Origin: Corallococcus silvisoli | GTDB taxonomy: Bacteria > Myxococcota > Myxococcia > Myxococcales > Myxococcaceae | DNA: 64,000 nt | Reading direction: 5' to 3' | NCBI RefSeq assembly: GCF_009909145.1 | Contig: NZ_JAAAPJ010000008.1 | Span: 484,901 to 548,900, forward strand | In this document: piece after piece, positions 26,299 to 34,396 of the stretch | Numbering within the stretch: position 1 is the stretch's first letter | How the letters are laid out: every line of letters starts with the position of its first letter | Program-made: the position numbers and the translations under genes | The notes under the pieces: model-generated | What the model was told of the DNA's origin: nothing | Databases searched by the model: none | The model's input: the letters and a program-made list of their open reading frames with translations, nothing else

Positions 26299-27396
26299 CT
26301 ACGCCGGAGACGCGGGCCCACCCTCGCGCGCGTCCACGCCAATCACGTCGCGAACGGAGGCGAAGCCGTCGCGGGCCAGCAGGGCCCCCAGGTCCTGGAG
26401 GATGCGCCCCACCATCCCCGGACCCTCATAGATGAAACCCGTGTACACCTGCACCACGGTGGCACCTGCCCGCAGCTTCTCGTAGACGTCCTGGGCGGTG
26501 AACACGCCGCCCACGCCGATGAGGGGCAGGGCGCCCCGGCTGCGCTGGTACGCACGGCGGATGACGGCGTTGGACAGCTCGCGCACGGGGGCGCCGGACA
26601 GGCCGCCGGCCTCCTTCGCGTGCACGTGCTCCAGGGGGCGGGTGAGGGTGGTGTTGGTGGCGATGAGGCCGGACAGCCCGCGCGCCAGGGCCACGTCCAC
26701 GACCTCGTCCACGGCCTCTGGCGTCAGGTCCGGGGCGATCTTCAGGAACAGCGGCGTGCCCGGGGCCACCCGCTCCATCCGCTCCCGCACTGCGAGCAGC
26801 AGCGCGGAGAGCTGCTCCGGCTCCTGCAGCTTGCGCAGGCCCGGCGTGTTGGGCGAGGACGCGTTGACGACGACGTAGTCTCCCAGCGGCGCGAGCGAAT
26901 CCACGCACGCCACGTAGTCGTCCACCGCGCGCTCCAGCGGCGTGTCCTTGTTCTTGCCGATGTTCACGCCCAGCGGCCCGGGCTTCCACGCGCGGGCCTT
27001 CAGGCGCTCCGCCGCGGTGGACGCGCCGTGGTTGTTGAAGCCCATGCGGTTGATGACCGCGCGGTGTTCAGGCAGCCGGAACAGGCGCGGCTTCGGGTTG
27101 CCCGGCTGGGCCAGGGGCGTGACGGTGCCAATCTCCACCGCGGAGAATCCGCACGCGAACAGGCCGTCCACGGCCTCCGCGTCCTTGTCCAGCCCGGCGG
27201 CGAGCGCCACCGGGTGGGCGAACTTCAGCCCCGCCAGGTCCACGGACAAATCCATGGGCGCCTGGCGCAGCGTGCGCTCGCGCATGGCCCGGCAGCGGGA
27301 GGGCCACTTCCCCAGGGCCGCGAGGCCGGACATGCCCAGCCGGTGCGCGGGCTCCGGGGGAAGCGTGAACAACAGTGCGCGGGTCAGGCCGTACAT
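26299..27396 (-). CDS. pyrD: Dihydroorotate dehydrogenase, quinone-dependent (class 2)
   Basis: PyrD oxidises dihydroorotate to orotate in pyrimidine synthesis, passing electrons through FMN to membrane quinone. The class 2 N-terminal extension (MYGLTRALLFTLPPEPAHRL) that tethers it to the membrane is present. The FMN barrel then shows VALAAGLDKDAEAVDG, GTVTPLAQPGNPKPRLFRL, NRMGFNNHGA, GVNIGKNKDTP and VVNASSPNTPGLR with the catalytic Ser region. KIAPDL, ATNTTLTRP, GVGGVFTAQDV and QVYTGFIYEGP follow. The start is ATG 27396, giving 365 residues. It follows the adenosine deaminase gene by 5 bases on the same strand, so a small nucleotide-metabolism operon is likely. Confidence 0.95.
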   Translation of the reverse strand: MYGLTRALLFTLPPEPAHRLGMSGLAALGKWPSRCRAMRERTLRQAPMDLSVDLAGLKFAHPVALAAGLDKDAEAVDGLFACGFSAVEIGTVTPLAQPGNPKPRLFRLPEHRAVINRMGFNNHGASTAAERLKARAWKPGPLGVNIGKNKDTPLERAVDDYVACVDSLAPLGDYVVVNASSPNTPGLRKLQEPEQLSALLLAVRERMERVAPGTPLFLKIAPDLTPEAVDEVVDVALARGLSGLIATNTTLTRPLEHVHAKEAGGLSGAPVRELSNAVIRRAYQRSRGALPLIGVGGVFTAQDVYEKLRAGATVVQVYTGFIYEGPGMVGRILQDLGALLARDGFASVRDVIGVDAREGGPASPA

Positions 27397-27401
27397 GTTG
27401 G

Positions 27402-28394
27402 TCAGGCGGGGATGAAGGACGCTTCGCGCGCCCACGCGAGCGCCTGATCCACCTGTTCGGTGGTGAGCAGGCCGTTGGACTCGACGATCTCAATCTCCCG
27501 CCGCATGTCCGTCTCCAGCAGGTAGGGGCCGTCCGTGTTGATGGTGAACTTCACCTTGCGGTCCCAGAACGTCCGCATGATGTGCTTGAGCTCGTCCAGG
27601 TCCGCCACGGCCTTGGTGTGGATGTTGGACGTGGGGCACAGCTCCAGCGTGATGTTGTTCTCACGCAGGACCTTCATCGCGGACTCGTCGTAGGCGGCGC
27701 GGATGCCATGGCCGATGCGGTTCGGCTTGAGCTTCTCCACCACCGCCATCAGGCCCTCGGCGCCCGTGCCGGCCGTCTCGCCGGTGTGCACCGTGCACTT
27801 GAGGCCGCCCTTGCGCGCGCGGGCGTAGAGGTCCTCGTACTGCGCGAGCGCGGGCTTGTGCTCCATCGCGTCGCGCTCCGTGCCGGCCAGGTCGATGCCG
27901 TACACGCCGCGCGTGCGGTACTTGATGGCCTTCTCCACGATGATGCTGTTGAGCTTGTGGTCGAACTCGCGGGCCAGGCAGAAGATGAGGCCCACCTTCA
28001 CGCCGTACTCCAGCACCGCGCGGTCCATGCCCCGGAGCGCGGCGTGGATGATGTGGTCCAGGTCCAGCTCGCTGGAGAGGTTGCGCTTCATCGGGTTGAA
28101 GCGCAGCTCGATCTGCGTGACGCGGCTGCCCCGGTACTCCTTGCCAATCACCTCGTAGACGGAGCGCTCGATGGCGCTGGGAGAGGATTGGATCTTCTCC
28201 GTCCAGGTGTGGAGGATCTTCAGGTAGTCGTCGAGGCTGCCCACCTTGCCCGGACGGGAGGTGATGAGCTCCACGAAGTCGAAGTAGTTCTTGACGGGGA
28301 GCTTGAAGCCCTGCTGGTGGGCAATGGACCACAGGATGTGCGGGGCCACCGCGCCACCCACGTGGATGTGGAGGTCAATGAGGTCGCGAACCAT
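27402..28394 (-). CDS. add: Adenosine deaminase family protein
   Basis: A 330-residue TIM-barrel metallo-hydrolase of the adenosine/AMP deaminase family. The metal-binding HxH is in DLIDLHIHVGGAV. Later residues are HTGETAGTGAEG (third His region), KPNRIGHGIRAAYD (His), LELCPTSNIHTKAV and FTINTDGPYLLETD (metal Asp). They follow the family order. The expected reaction is hydrolytic deamination of adenosine to inosine in purine salvage; adenine or another aminopurine is possible because family members differ in few residues. The first gene of a unit with pyrD (5-base gap), which fits nucleotide metabolism. Upstream is the Smr gene at 36 bases. Confidence 0.85.
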   Translation of the reverse strand: MVRDLIDLHIHVGGAVAPHILWSIAHQQGFKLPVKNYFDFVELITSRPGKVGSLDDYLKILHTWTEKIQSSPSAIERSVYEVIGKEYRGSRVTQIELRFNPMKRNLSSELDLDHIIHAALRGMDRAVLEYGVKVGLIFCLAREFDHKLNSIIVEKAIKYRTRGVYGIDLAGTERDAMEHKPALAQYEDLYARARKGGLKCTVHTGETAGTGAEGLMAVVEKLKPNRIGHGIRAAYDESAMKVLRENNITLELCPTSNIHTKAVADLDELKHIMRTFWDRKVKFTINTDGPYLLETDMRREIEIVESNGLLTTEQVDQALAWAREASFIPA

Positions 28395-28430
28395 GGCGGC
28401 ATGTATGCACAGCCCCGGGCACGCGTAAAG

Positions 28431-29132
28431 CTATCGACGCAGCAGCACGTAGACGGCGCCGGCCCCGCCGTCCTGCGGACGTGCGGTGGCGAACGCCAGC
28501 ACCATCCGCTCCAGGCGCTTCTGGGACAGCCACCCGCGGACCGCGTCCTTGAGCACCGGGACCTGATCCTTGGAATTCAGGCCGCGCCCGTGGACGATGA
28601 GCACGCAGCGCTTCTTGGCGCGGCGGCTGTCGGACAGGAAGCGCTCGACGTGGGCCTGGGCCTCCCGCTGCGTCTTGCCGTGCAGGTCCAACCGGTCCTG
28701 GACGGAGAAGTCGCCCCGGCGCAGCGAGCGCAGCAGGTTCGGGTCCACGCCCGGGGAGGCGCCCTCGAAGGACTCATCCGAGCCCGTCATGGAGAGGGGC
28801 CCGTCGCCCGCGACCAGGTCGGACAGCTGCGCCAGCGCCTCCGCGTTGTCGTCGATGAGCTCGGGCAGGCGCGGGTTCGTCTTGGGGGCTTCCCCTCGGT
28901 TGGTGATCTGCTGCACGCCGTCCATGGCGGAGAAGAAGAGGCCCACGTCGTCGTCGTCGGGGCGGGCCTTGGGGGCCTTCACCGGCTTGGAGACGGCCTT
29001 CTTCTTCGCGGCCTCCGCGGCGGCGGCGGCCTGCTGCTCCTGCTTCTGGTGGTCCTGGAGCGTCTTGATGGCGGACTTGAACGGGTTGTTCTGGAACTCC
29101 GCTTCCTTCTTCTTCGGGGGACGCTGGCTCAT
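28431..29132 (-). CDS. Smr/MutS2-type domain protein
   Basis: A 233-residue protein with a lysine/alanine-rich coiled-coil-like N-terminus (about residues 1-60: KTLQDHQKQEQQAAAAAEAA) and a middle linker. The C-terminal Smr domain (about 145-233) has the LDLHGKTQREAQAHVERFL motif, KKRCVLIVHGRGLNSKDQVP and FATARPQDGGAGAVYVLLRR. Stand-alone Smr domains are endonucleases that nick DNA or cleave RNA at stalled ribosomes. Which substrate applies here is unknown. The start is the ATG at 29132. It lies 36 bases before the deaminase gene and 25 after the J-domain gene on the same strand. Confidence 0.85.
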   Translation of the reverse strand: MSQRPPKKKEAEFQNNPFKSAIKTLQDHQKQEQQAAAAAEAAKKKAVSKPVKAPKARPDDDDVGLFFSAMDGVQQITNRGEAPKTNPRLPELIDDNAEALAQLSDLVAGDGPLSMTGSDESFEGASPGVDPNLLRSLRRGDFSVQDRLDLHGKTQREAQAHVERFLSDSRRAKKRCVLIVHGRGLNSKDQVPVLKDAVRGWLSQKRLERMVLAFATARPQDGGAGAVYVLLRR

Positions 29133-29157
29133 GGGGGTACCTGTCTTCTAACCCGGG

Positions 29158-29991
29158 CTACAGGCCGCGCTGGCGGCGGATTTCCTCGTACGCGTCGCGA
29201 ACGGCCTGGAACCGGCGGGCGGCCTGCTCGGCGGCCTTGGGGCCCAGGTGGCTGGCCTTGTCCGGGTGGTGGGCGGCGGCGAGCTTGCGGTAGGCGGTCT
29301 TCACCTCCGCGTCGGTGGCTTCAGCGGTGAGGCCCAGGGCCTCGTAGTGGGAGGTCGCGTCGCCCAGGTGTTGTTGGGCGAGGGCCTGGACCTTGGCGTC
29401 CGGGAGGTCCAGGCCGTCGGCCATGCGCTTCAGGGCCTCGCGTTCGGAGCGCTGGAGGGGGCCGTCCGCGAGCGCCATCTCGTAGAGCGCGTCCAGCAGG
29501 CGGAGCCGTTCGCCAGAAGGCAGGGTGTCCAGGCAGGAGGCGAGGGCGGCGGGCGCGTCCAGGGAGGCGGGGCGGCTGAGGAAGTCCTTGAGGTGGCGGC
29601 GGACGGCCTGGACGGTGTGGGCGTCGGCGTGGAGGACCTCCTCGAAGTAGCGGCGGACCTCGCGGACCTCCTCGCGGCGCATGTCGCCGTCGGCGCGGGC
29701 CACGTCCACGAAGAGGGCGACGACGTCCCGGTCGAGCGGTTCGTCCTCGGGGGCCTGGACGATGGGGAACTCGCCTGGGCCCTGGGTGAGGGGGGCGGGC
29801 GGGGGCGGCTCGAAGGGGGCGGGGAAGTCGCTGAACAACTCCGGGAAGTCCGGGGGCGCGGCGTGCTGTTCGTCGAAATAATGCCCCACGGCCACGCCCG
29901 CGATGAGGGCGAGCACGATGGCCCAGGGCCCACCGATGAGGAGGCCGGCCATGAGTCCCAACATCGCCCCGAGAACTTTTCCCGCGCCCAT
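29158..29991 (-). CDS. Membrane-anchored TerB and J-domain protein (DjlA-like)
   Basis: A 277-residue protein shaped like DjlA. Two or more hydrophobic segments lie at residues 4-42 (GAMLGLMAGLLIGGPWAIVL). A proline-rich stretch follows, then a TerB-like helical domain (about 85-205: ALFVDVARADGDMRREEVRE and ALYEMALADGPLQRSE). A C-terminal J domain (about 213-277) has HHPDKASH. DjlA-type proteins are inner-membrane Hsp70 co-chaperones linked to envelope stress. The ATG at 29991 is preferred; upstream in-frame sequence has no similarity. It is divergent from folD with 51 bases between starts. Confidence 0.85.
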   Translation of the reverse strand: MGAGKVLGAMLGLMAGLLIGGPWAIVLALIAGVAVGHYFDEQHAAPPDFPELFSDFPAPFEPPPPAPLTQGPGEFPIVQAPEDEPLDRDVVALFVDVARADGDMRREEVREVRRYFEEVLHADAHTVQAVRRHLKDFLSRPASLDAPAALASCLDTLPSGERLRLLDALYEMALADGPLQRSEREALKRMADGLDLPDAKVQALAQQHLGDATSHYEALGLTAEATDAEVKTAYRKLAAAHHPDKASHLGPKAAEQAARRFQAVRDAYEEIRRQRGL

Positions 29992-30042
29992 ACCGTCGCT
30001 TCGCTCCCTTGTTCCGGCCCAGTTTTGCATAAGGTGCGCCGC

Positions 30043-30894
30043 ATGACGGCCCAGTTGATTGACGGCAGGGAAGTGGCGGCGCGCGTTCGGGCGGAAATCA
30101 AGGAGGAGGTGACGCGCCTGAAGGCGGAGCGCGGCATCACCCCTGGACTCGCCGTGGTGCGCGTGGGTGAGGACCCGGCGTCGAAAATCTACGTGACGGG
30201 GAAGAAGAAGGCCGCCGGGGAGGTGGGCTTCAACTCCTGGGAGCACCACCCGGACGAGAACATCACCCAGGAGGAACTCCTGGCGCTGGTGTACCAACTG
30301 AACGAGGACCCGGCGGTCCACGGCATCCTGGTGCAGTTGCCGCTTCCCAAGCACCTGGACGCGGACGCCATCATCGCCGCGGTGAGGCCGGAGAAGGACG
30401 CGGACGGCTTCCACCCGATGAACGCGGGCAACCTGCTGCTGGGCCGGCCGGCGACGCGCGCGTGCACGCCCTACGGCGTGATGCGGCTGTTGGAAGAGGT
30501 GGGGTGCAATCCGGCGGGCAAGCGCGCGGTGGTGGTGGGCCGCAGCAACATCGTGGGCAAGCCCCAGGCGCTGATGCTGCTCCAGAAGGACGCGACGGTG
30601 ACGGTGTGCCACCGCAAGAGCGACCTGCCCGCGGAGGTGGCGCAGGCGGACATCCTGGTGGTGGCGGTGGGCGTGCCGGAGCTGGTGAAGGGCGCGTGGA
30701 TCAAGCCCGGCGCGGTGGTGATTGACGTGGGGATGAACCGCAAGGCGGACGGCAAGCTGGTGGGCGACGTGGAGTTCGCCGCGGCGGCCGAGCGCGCCTC
30801 GTTCATCACTCCGGTACCCGGAGGCGTGGGGCCGATGACCATCGCCATGCTGATGAAGAACACGCTGGAGGCCGCGCAGCGCGGCGTGAAGTGA
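30043..30894 (+). CDS. folD: Methylenetetrahydrofolate dehydrogenase/cyclohydrolase
   Basis: FolD interconverts 5,10-methylene-, 5,10-methenyl- and 10-formyl-tetrahydrofolate, using NADP. The catalytic region has KIYVTGKKKAAGEVG with the conserved Tyr and Lys. HGILVQLPLPKHLD, PEKDADGFHPMNAGNL, CTPYGVMRLLEEVG, VVVGRSNIVGKPQALML, ITPVPGGVGPMTIAMLMKNT and the C-terminal helix are standard. The ATG at 30043 gives 283 residues; the longer in-frame upstream stretch is noise. It supplies one-carbon units with gcvTHP and metF, which lie a few kilobases away. Confidence 0.95.
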   Translation: MTAQLIDGREVAARVRAEIKEEVTRLKAERGITPGLAVVRVGEDPASKIYVTGKKKAAGEVGFNSWEHHPDENITQEELLALVYQLNEDPAVHGILVQLPLPKHLDADAIIAAVRPEKDADGFHPMNAGNLLLGRPATRACTPYGVMRLLEEVGCNPAGKRAVVVGRSNIVGKPQALMLLQKDATVTVCHRKSDLPAEVAQADILVVAVGVPELVKGAWIKPGAVVIDVGMNRKADGKLVGDVEFAAAAERASFITPVPGGVGPMTIAMLMKNTLEAAQRGVK

Positions 30895-30903
30895 CTTGAG
30901 GGT

Positions 30904-30941
30904 CCGGACCTCCCTGCCCATGCGAGGGCAGGGGGGCCCGG
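30904..30941. terminator. Hairpin between converging folD and lipoprotein genes
   Basis: CCCTGCCC (30912-30919) and GGGCAGGG (30926-30933) form an eight-base stem with a six-base loop, extended by G/C-rich mismatched arms. It lies between two converging stop codons. There is no clear U-run, so termination strength is doubtful. Confidence 0.4.
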
Positions 30942-30947
30942 CCTGTT

Positions 30948-31250
30948 CTACAGACCGCAGATGTACGGGCCGCCGTTGTTCTTGCAGGCGTCGTACTGGA
31001 TGCACCAGCCGTCTGGCGTGGAATAGGCATAGATGTAGCGGCCATTGGCGCAGCGGACCTTGTCGGCCGTGATCCGGCACCAGCCGACGTCGGCTTCCCG
31101 GTCACAGCTGGTGGGCGGCGCCATGGCGTGGACCGTGTCGTCGGGTGTCGACGTTTCCTCCAGGGGCGTTGCATCCGTCCCGCACCCCGCGAGCAGCATC
31201 CCCGTGCCAAACACAACAGCGACAGTCTTCATGAAGGTCTGGATGCGCAT
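30948..31250 (-). CDS. Small six-cysteine lipoprotein (paralogue B)
   Basis: A 100-residue lipoprotein with a signal peptide and lipobox (GMLLAGC). A short linker is followed by a compact domain with six cysteines in the order SC, GWC, VRC, GWC, AC and IC. It shares with its neighbour the same VHAMAPP stretch and YSTPDGWC-type segment. Three disulfides are likely. An internal ATG (MKTVAVVFG) is an alternative start. The gene follows its paralogue by 5 bases, so they are co-transcribed. I do not recognise the family. A surface or periplasmic role is an inference from the lipobox. Confidence 0.7.
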   Translation of the reverse strand: MRIQTFMKTVAVVFGTGMLLAGCGTDATPLEETSTPDDTVHAMAPPTSCDREADVGWCRITADKVRCANGRYIYAYSTPDGWCIQYDACKNNGGPYICGL

Positions 31251-31255
31251 GGGAA

Positions 31256-31570
31256 TCACCACTCCGGGCAGATGATGGGACCACCGGCGTTCTTGCAGAC
31301 GTCCGCGTTGATGCACCACCCATCCGGGGTGTGATACGCGTACATCTGGATGCCATTGTTGCAAGTAACCTTGCTGCCGGAAACGAGACACCAGCCGTGG
31401 TCCTCCCACGGGTCACAGCTGTCGGGCGGCGCCATGGCGTGCACCCGGTCGTCTGTCTTCGAGTCCGCTGGCGCCGTGTCCTGCGCCGTTGTTTCGGGCC
31501 CGCACGCGAGCAGCAGCAATCCCGCGCCGACCCCCATTCCAACCGACTTCGTGAGCGTCCGCCATGCCAT
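31256..31570 (-). CDS. Small six-cysteine lipoprotein (paralogue A)
   Basis: A 104-residue lipoprotein. The signal peptide ends in the lipobox LLLLAC. After an acidic linker (PETTAQDTAPADSKTDDR) comes VHAMAPPDSCDPWEDHGWCL, then KVTCNNG, YHTPDGWC, CKNAGG and IIC, which align without gaps with the downstream neighbour. Identity between the two is high in the cysteine domain and low in the linker, as after a tandem duplication. It is the first gene of the pair and diverges from the ADP-ribosylglycohydrolase gene across 78 bases. No family name comes to mind. Confidence 0.7.
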   Translation of the reverse strand: MAWRTLTKSVGMGVGAGLLLLACGPETTAQDTAPADSKTDDRVHAMAPPDSCDPWEDHGWCLVSGSKVTCNNGIQMYAYHTPDGWCINADVCKNAGGPIICPEW

Positions 31571-31648
31571 GACCTTGTCTCCAGGGTGGAAGGGAACTGC
31601 GAACACAGTCTATCCTGGGGCCTCGACAGTGGGTTGGCGGAGGGCGAA

Positions 31649-32581
31649 ATGGTGAGTCGTGAAGAGCGCATCGCAGGGGGGATGTATGGCCTGCTCATCG
31701 GAGATGCCTTGGGCGTCCCTTATGAATTTCATCGCCCCGAGACAATTCCAGCCCTGGAGGCAATCGAATACACGCCGCCCCCGGGCTTTCAACGCGCGCA
31801 TGGAGGGGTTCCTCCTGGCACCTGGTCGGACGACGGGGCCCACGCGCTGTGCCTCCTGGATTCGCTGACGTACCAGAAGCGGCTCGACTGCGAGGACCTG
31901 GGCCGGCGGCTGGTGAACTGGCAGGACTGGGGCTACCTGGCGGTGGAGGGCGAAGTGTTCGACGTGGGCGTGCAGACCAGCGCGGCGCTGCGACGGCTTC
32001 GCGACGGCACGCCCGCGCTGCTCGCGGGCCCCAGCGACACGATGGACAATGGCAATGGCTCCCTGATGCGGGTCTTGCCGTTGGCCTTGTGGCACCAGGG
32101 GCCGGACGCCTCGCTCGTGACGGACGCGATGGAGCAGTCGCGTGTCACGCATGGCCACGTGCGCTCTCGGGTGTGTTGTGCGCTGTATTGCCTTTGGGCC
32201 CGCCGCATCCTGGAGGGCGCGGCGGACCCGTGGGACGCGGCCCTCGCCACCTTCCGCGACCTGTATGGAGAGGGCTCCCCCGAGCGGGAAGAGCTGGAGG
32301 CTCACCTCCGCCCGGACAACTTGACTCCAGGGACGGGAGGCGGCTACGTGGTGGACTGCCTGCGCTCCGCTCGCGATTGCGTGGCGAAAGGCAGCACCTA
32401 TGAGGAGGTCGTCAAGGCCGCCATCCGGCTGGGCCACGACACCGACACCACCGCCGCGGTGGCAGGTGGCATCGCGGGCCTGAAGTATGGCCTGAGCGGG
32501 ATTCCACACCGCTGGCGCTCGGAGCTGCGAGGCCAGGAGCTGGTGGAGCCGCTGCTGCAACGGCTCCTGGCCGTGAAATAG
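31649..32581 (+). CDS. ADP-ribosylglycohydrolase (DraG) family protein
   Basis: A 310-residue all-helical DraG-fold protein. N-terminal GGMYGLLIGDALGVPYEFH is the usual G-x-x-x-GDALG start. The metal-binding site is GTWSDDGAHAL (residues 58-67) and the C-terminal GHDTDTTAAVAGGIAGLKYG. In characterised DraG-type hydrolases the first motif is T-x-D-D-T/S; here Ser60-Asp61-Asp62 is followed by Gly63. The family removes ADP-ribose from arginine or other acceptors; the target here is unknown, and no ADP-ribosyltransferase gene is adjacent. The ATG at 31649 (MVSREER) fits, since the upstream extension has no similarity. Confidence 0.82.
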   Translation: MVSREERIAGGMYGLLIGDALGVPYEFHRPETIPALEAIEYTPPPGFQRAHGGVPPGTWSDDGAHALCLLDSLTYQKRLDCEDLGRRLVNWQDWGYLAVEGEVFDVGVQTSAALRRLRDGTPALLAGPSDTMDNGNGSLMRVLPLALWHQGPDASLVTDAMEQSRVTHGHVRSRVCCALYCLWARRILEGAADPWDAALATFRDLYGEGSPEREELEAHLRPDNLTPGTGGGYVVDCLRSARDCVAKGSTYEEVVKAAIRLGHDTDTTAAVAGGIAGLKYGLSGIPHRWRSELRGQELVEPLLQRLLAVK

Positions 32582-32602
32582 GCGCCTGTCTTCGCGCGTG
32601 CC

Positions 32603-33781
32603 TCAGTGGCCGTCCCAGAGGGCCTTGTCACCGTACTCCCAGGCCCAGGGCACACCGGTTTCCCCCAACACGAAGCGCACCAGGTGGGGGAACGCGGCCT
32701 CGGCGCGCACGTCGTTGGCCAGGATGAGCACGCAGCGGCGTCCGCGGTGCAGACACACGAGGGTGTTGCCCGTGCTGTCGTTGTGTCCGCCCTTGTAGAA
32801 CCCACGCCCCTGCGGGCCGTCGAACACCACCAGCCCCAGGCCCGCCGCCAGATCGTTTCGACGCGCTTCGGGCGGCAGTTCGTCCTGAAAAGTGGGGAAC
32901 TGGCTCCGGGTGGTGATGGGCAGGTGCGGCGCGGTCATCTCCGCGAAGCTCCGGGGCGACAAGCCTTCGCCGCGCACCAGCGCCGCCGCGAAGCGAGACA
33001 GGTCGTCGATCGTGGTGTCCATGGAGCCGGCCGCACGCACGGTGCTGCGTTCGTCGTGTGGTTCCACGCTGCCGTCGGCAGTCCATCCGTCGGCCAGGTT
33101 GCGCGCGAAGTCCGGACGCCATCGCAGGCTTGTGTTGGGCATTCCGAAGCGGTCGAACACGCGCTGCTGGAGCTCGGTGCCCACGTCCAGCTTGAGCCCG
33201 CGCTCGAGCACGAACTGCAGCAGCATGATGCCATCACCCGAGTACGCATACCGGCTGCCGGGCGCGAAGTGGATGCGCAGCCGACCGTCGGGCTCGAGGA
33301 AGCCGAAGTTGGCGAAGCCCGCGCTGTGGGTGAGCAGGATGCCCGGCGTGATGGCCTTCCAGCGGTCGTCGCCGGCCAGGTTCGACCAGGTGGAGTAATG
33401 GTCCTCGTCCGCATAGGCGGGCAGCGGCTTGTCCAGGTACCGCGCGATCGGTGAGGCCATGTCGATGCGGCCCTCGTCCACCCACTGCATCACCAGATAG
33501 GCGAAGACCGTCTTGGTGAGCGATGCGCCATACATCACCGTGTCTGTCCGAAGCGGTTCTCCCTTCGCGTCGCGCGCGCCGTAGGCCCTGGTCGCCACCA
33601 CGCGCCCGTCGTCGATCACCGCGATGGCCAGCCCCTTCGCGCCGGTCGCGGCCATCGCGCGTGCTGCTTCGGCATCCAGCGCGACGGTATCGGGGACAGG
33701 GGGCGCCGCGCGGGGAGCGGGCGCCGTGGCGCACCCGCTGGAGAGGAGCGCAAACAACGTCAAGGCACGCAGCGGGTTCAT
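32603..33781 (-). CDS. Beta-lactamase-fold serine hydrolase lipoprotein
   Basis: A 392-residue class C beta-lactamase/esterase-fold protein with a lipobox (LSSGC at 14-17). The catalytic Ser-x-x-Lys is SLTK at 87-90. YAYSGDGIMLLQFV holds the Tyr-Ser-Gly that takes the place of the class C Tyr-Asn motif. GFYKGGHNDSTGNTLVCL is the K-G-G/H-x-G-like third box. Members are esterases, D-aminopeptidases or penicillin-binding-like enzymes; antibiotic resistance is not implied. It converges with the DraG-like gene with 21 bases between the stops. Confidence 0.82.
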   Translation of the reverse strand: MNPLRALTLFALLSSGCATAPAPRAAPPVPDTVALDAEAARAMAATGAKGLAIAVIDDGRVVATRAYGARDAKGEPLRTDTVMYGASLTKTVFAYLVMQWVDEGRIDMASPIARYLDKPLPAYADEDHYSTWSNLAGDDRWKAITPGILLTHSAGFANFGFLEPDGRLRIHFAPGSRYAYSGDGIMLLQFVLERGLKLDVGTELQQRVFDRFGMPNTSLRWRPDFARNLADGWTADGSVEPHDERSTVRAAGSMDTTIDDLSRFAAALVRGEGLSPRSFAEMTAPHLPITTRSQFPTFQDELPPEARRNDLAAGLGLVVFDGPQGRGFYKGGHNDSTGNTLVCLHRGRRCVLILANDVRAEAAFPHLVRFVLGETGVPWAWEYGDKALWDGH

Positions 33782-33890
33782 GCGAACGACTCCCAATGGA
33801 TTGAGCTGCTCCTGGGAGAACCAGGAGCCGAGGCACCGTGTCCCCCGGACTCCGTCAGCCCGGGCGGACACCCATGCCTACGCTCAGGGA

Positions 33891-34214
33891 CTACAAAGTC
33901 TTGCCCTGCTCCTGCGCGATGGGGGGCGAGACCTGGGGTCGGCACGCCAGGAGCTCCTCCGCGGGCGCCTCGTCCGCGCGGCTCTCCAGGCGATCATCCC
34001 TGCCGCCGAACGGGCAGCCACACCACGCGGTCCAGAGGATGACGCAGCAAGGAGCGGGCCCGCAGACGGAGCAGATGCCTTCTCCGCCGCCGCCTTCGAC
34101 GGGAGCCTCCACGGACGTCGCCGTCTGGGCATTCTCCGCCGCGAACGCGGGCGCCGCCGCGAACAGCATCAGGAGGGGGGCCACCTTCGTGAGGGAGGGG
34201 AGTCGCAGCTTCAT
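33891..34214 (-). CDS. Small secreted cysteine-rich protein
   Basis: A 107-residue exported protein. The signal peptide is MKLRLPSLTKVAPLLMLFAA and cuts near PAFA. The mature part has a Gly-rich turn followed by CSVCGPAPCCVILWTAWCGC, six cysteines in twenty residues, then a disordered tail. I do not recognise it. Its stop is only 109 bases from the hydrolase gene start; the upstream in-frame extension to 34580 is not protein-like. The pattern suggests a disulfide-rich peptide or a metal-binding segment; neither is certain. Confidence 0.5.
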   Translation of the reverse strand: MKLRLPSLTKVAPLLMLFAAAPAFAAENAQTATSVEAPVEGGGGEGICSVCGPAPCCVILWTAWCGCPFGGRDDRLESRADEAPAEELLACRPQVSPPIAQEQGKTL

Positions 34215-34396
34215 GGTGTACCTCGGAGTTGGAGTCGCTGGTTCACGCGGGTGGAAGGCCGGAGCCGGCCTTCCGGGCCGGCGCATCCCCTTTCGCGCCC
34301 GGACTTCCAACCGGGACACGCCTGGGCGCCCAGGAGCTTCGCACAACTCCTTCACGGCCCGTGATACCCCCACGGACTTCGCGGGAAGAGGCGCGC

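Noticed and set aside
32603..33781. Beta-lactamase-fold gene as an antibiotic-resistance gene
   Set aside because: The third motif and Tyr-Ser-Gly box fit esterase/peptidase relatives better than true class C beta-lactamases, and nothing nearby supports a resistance element.
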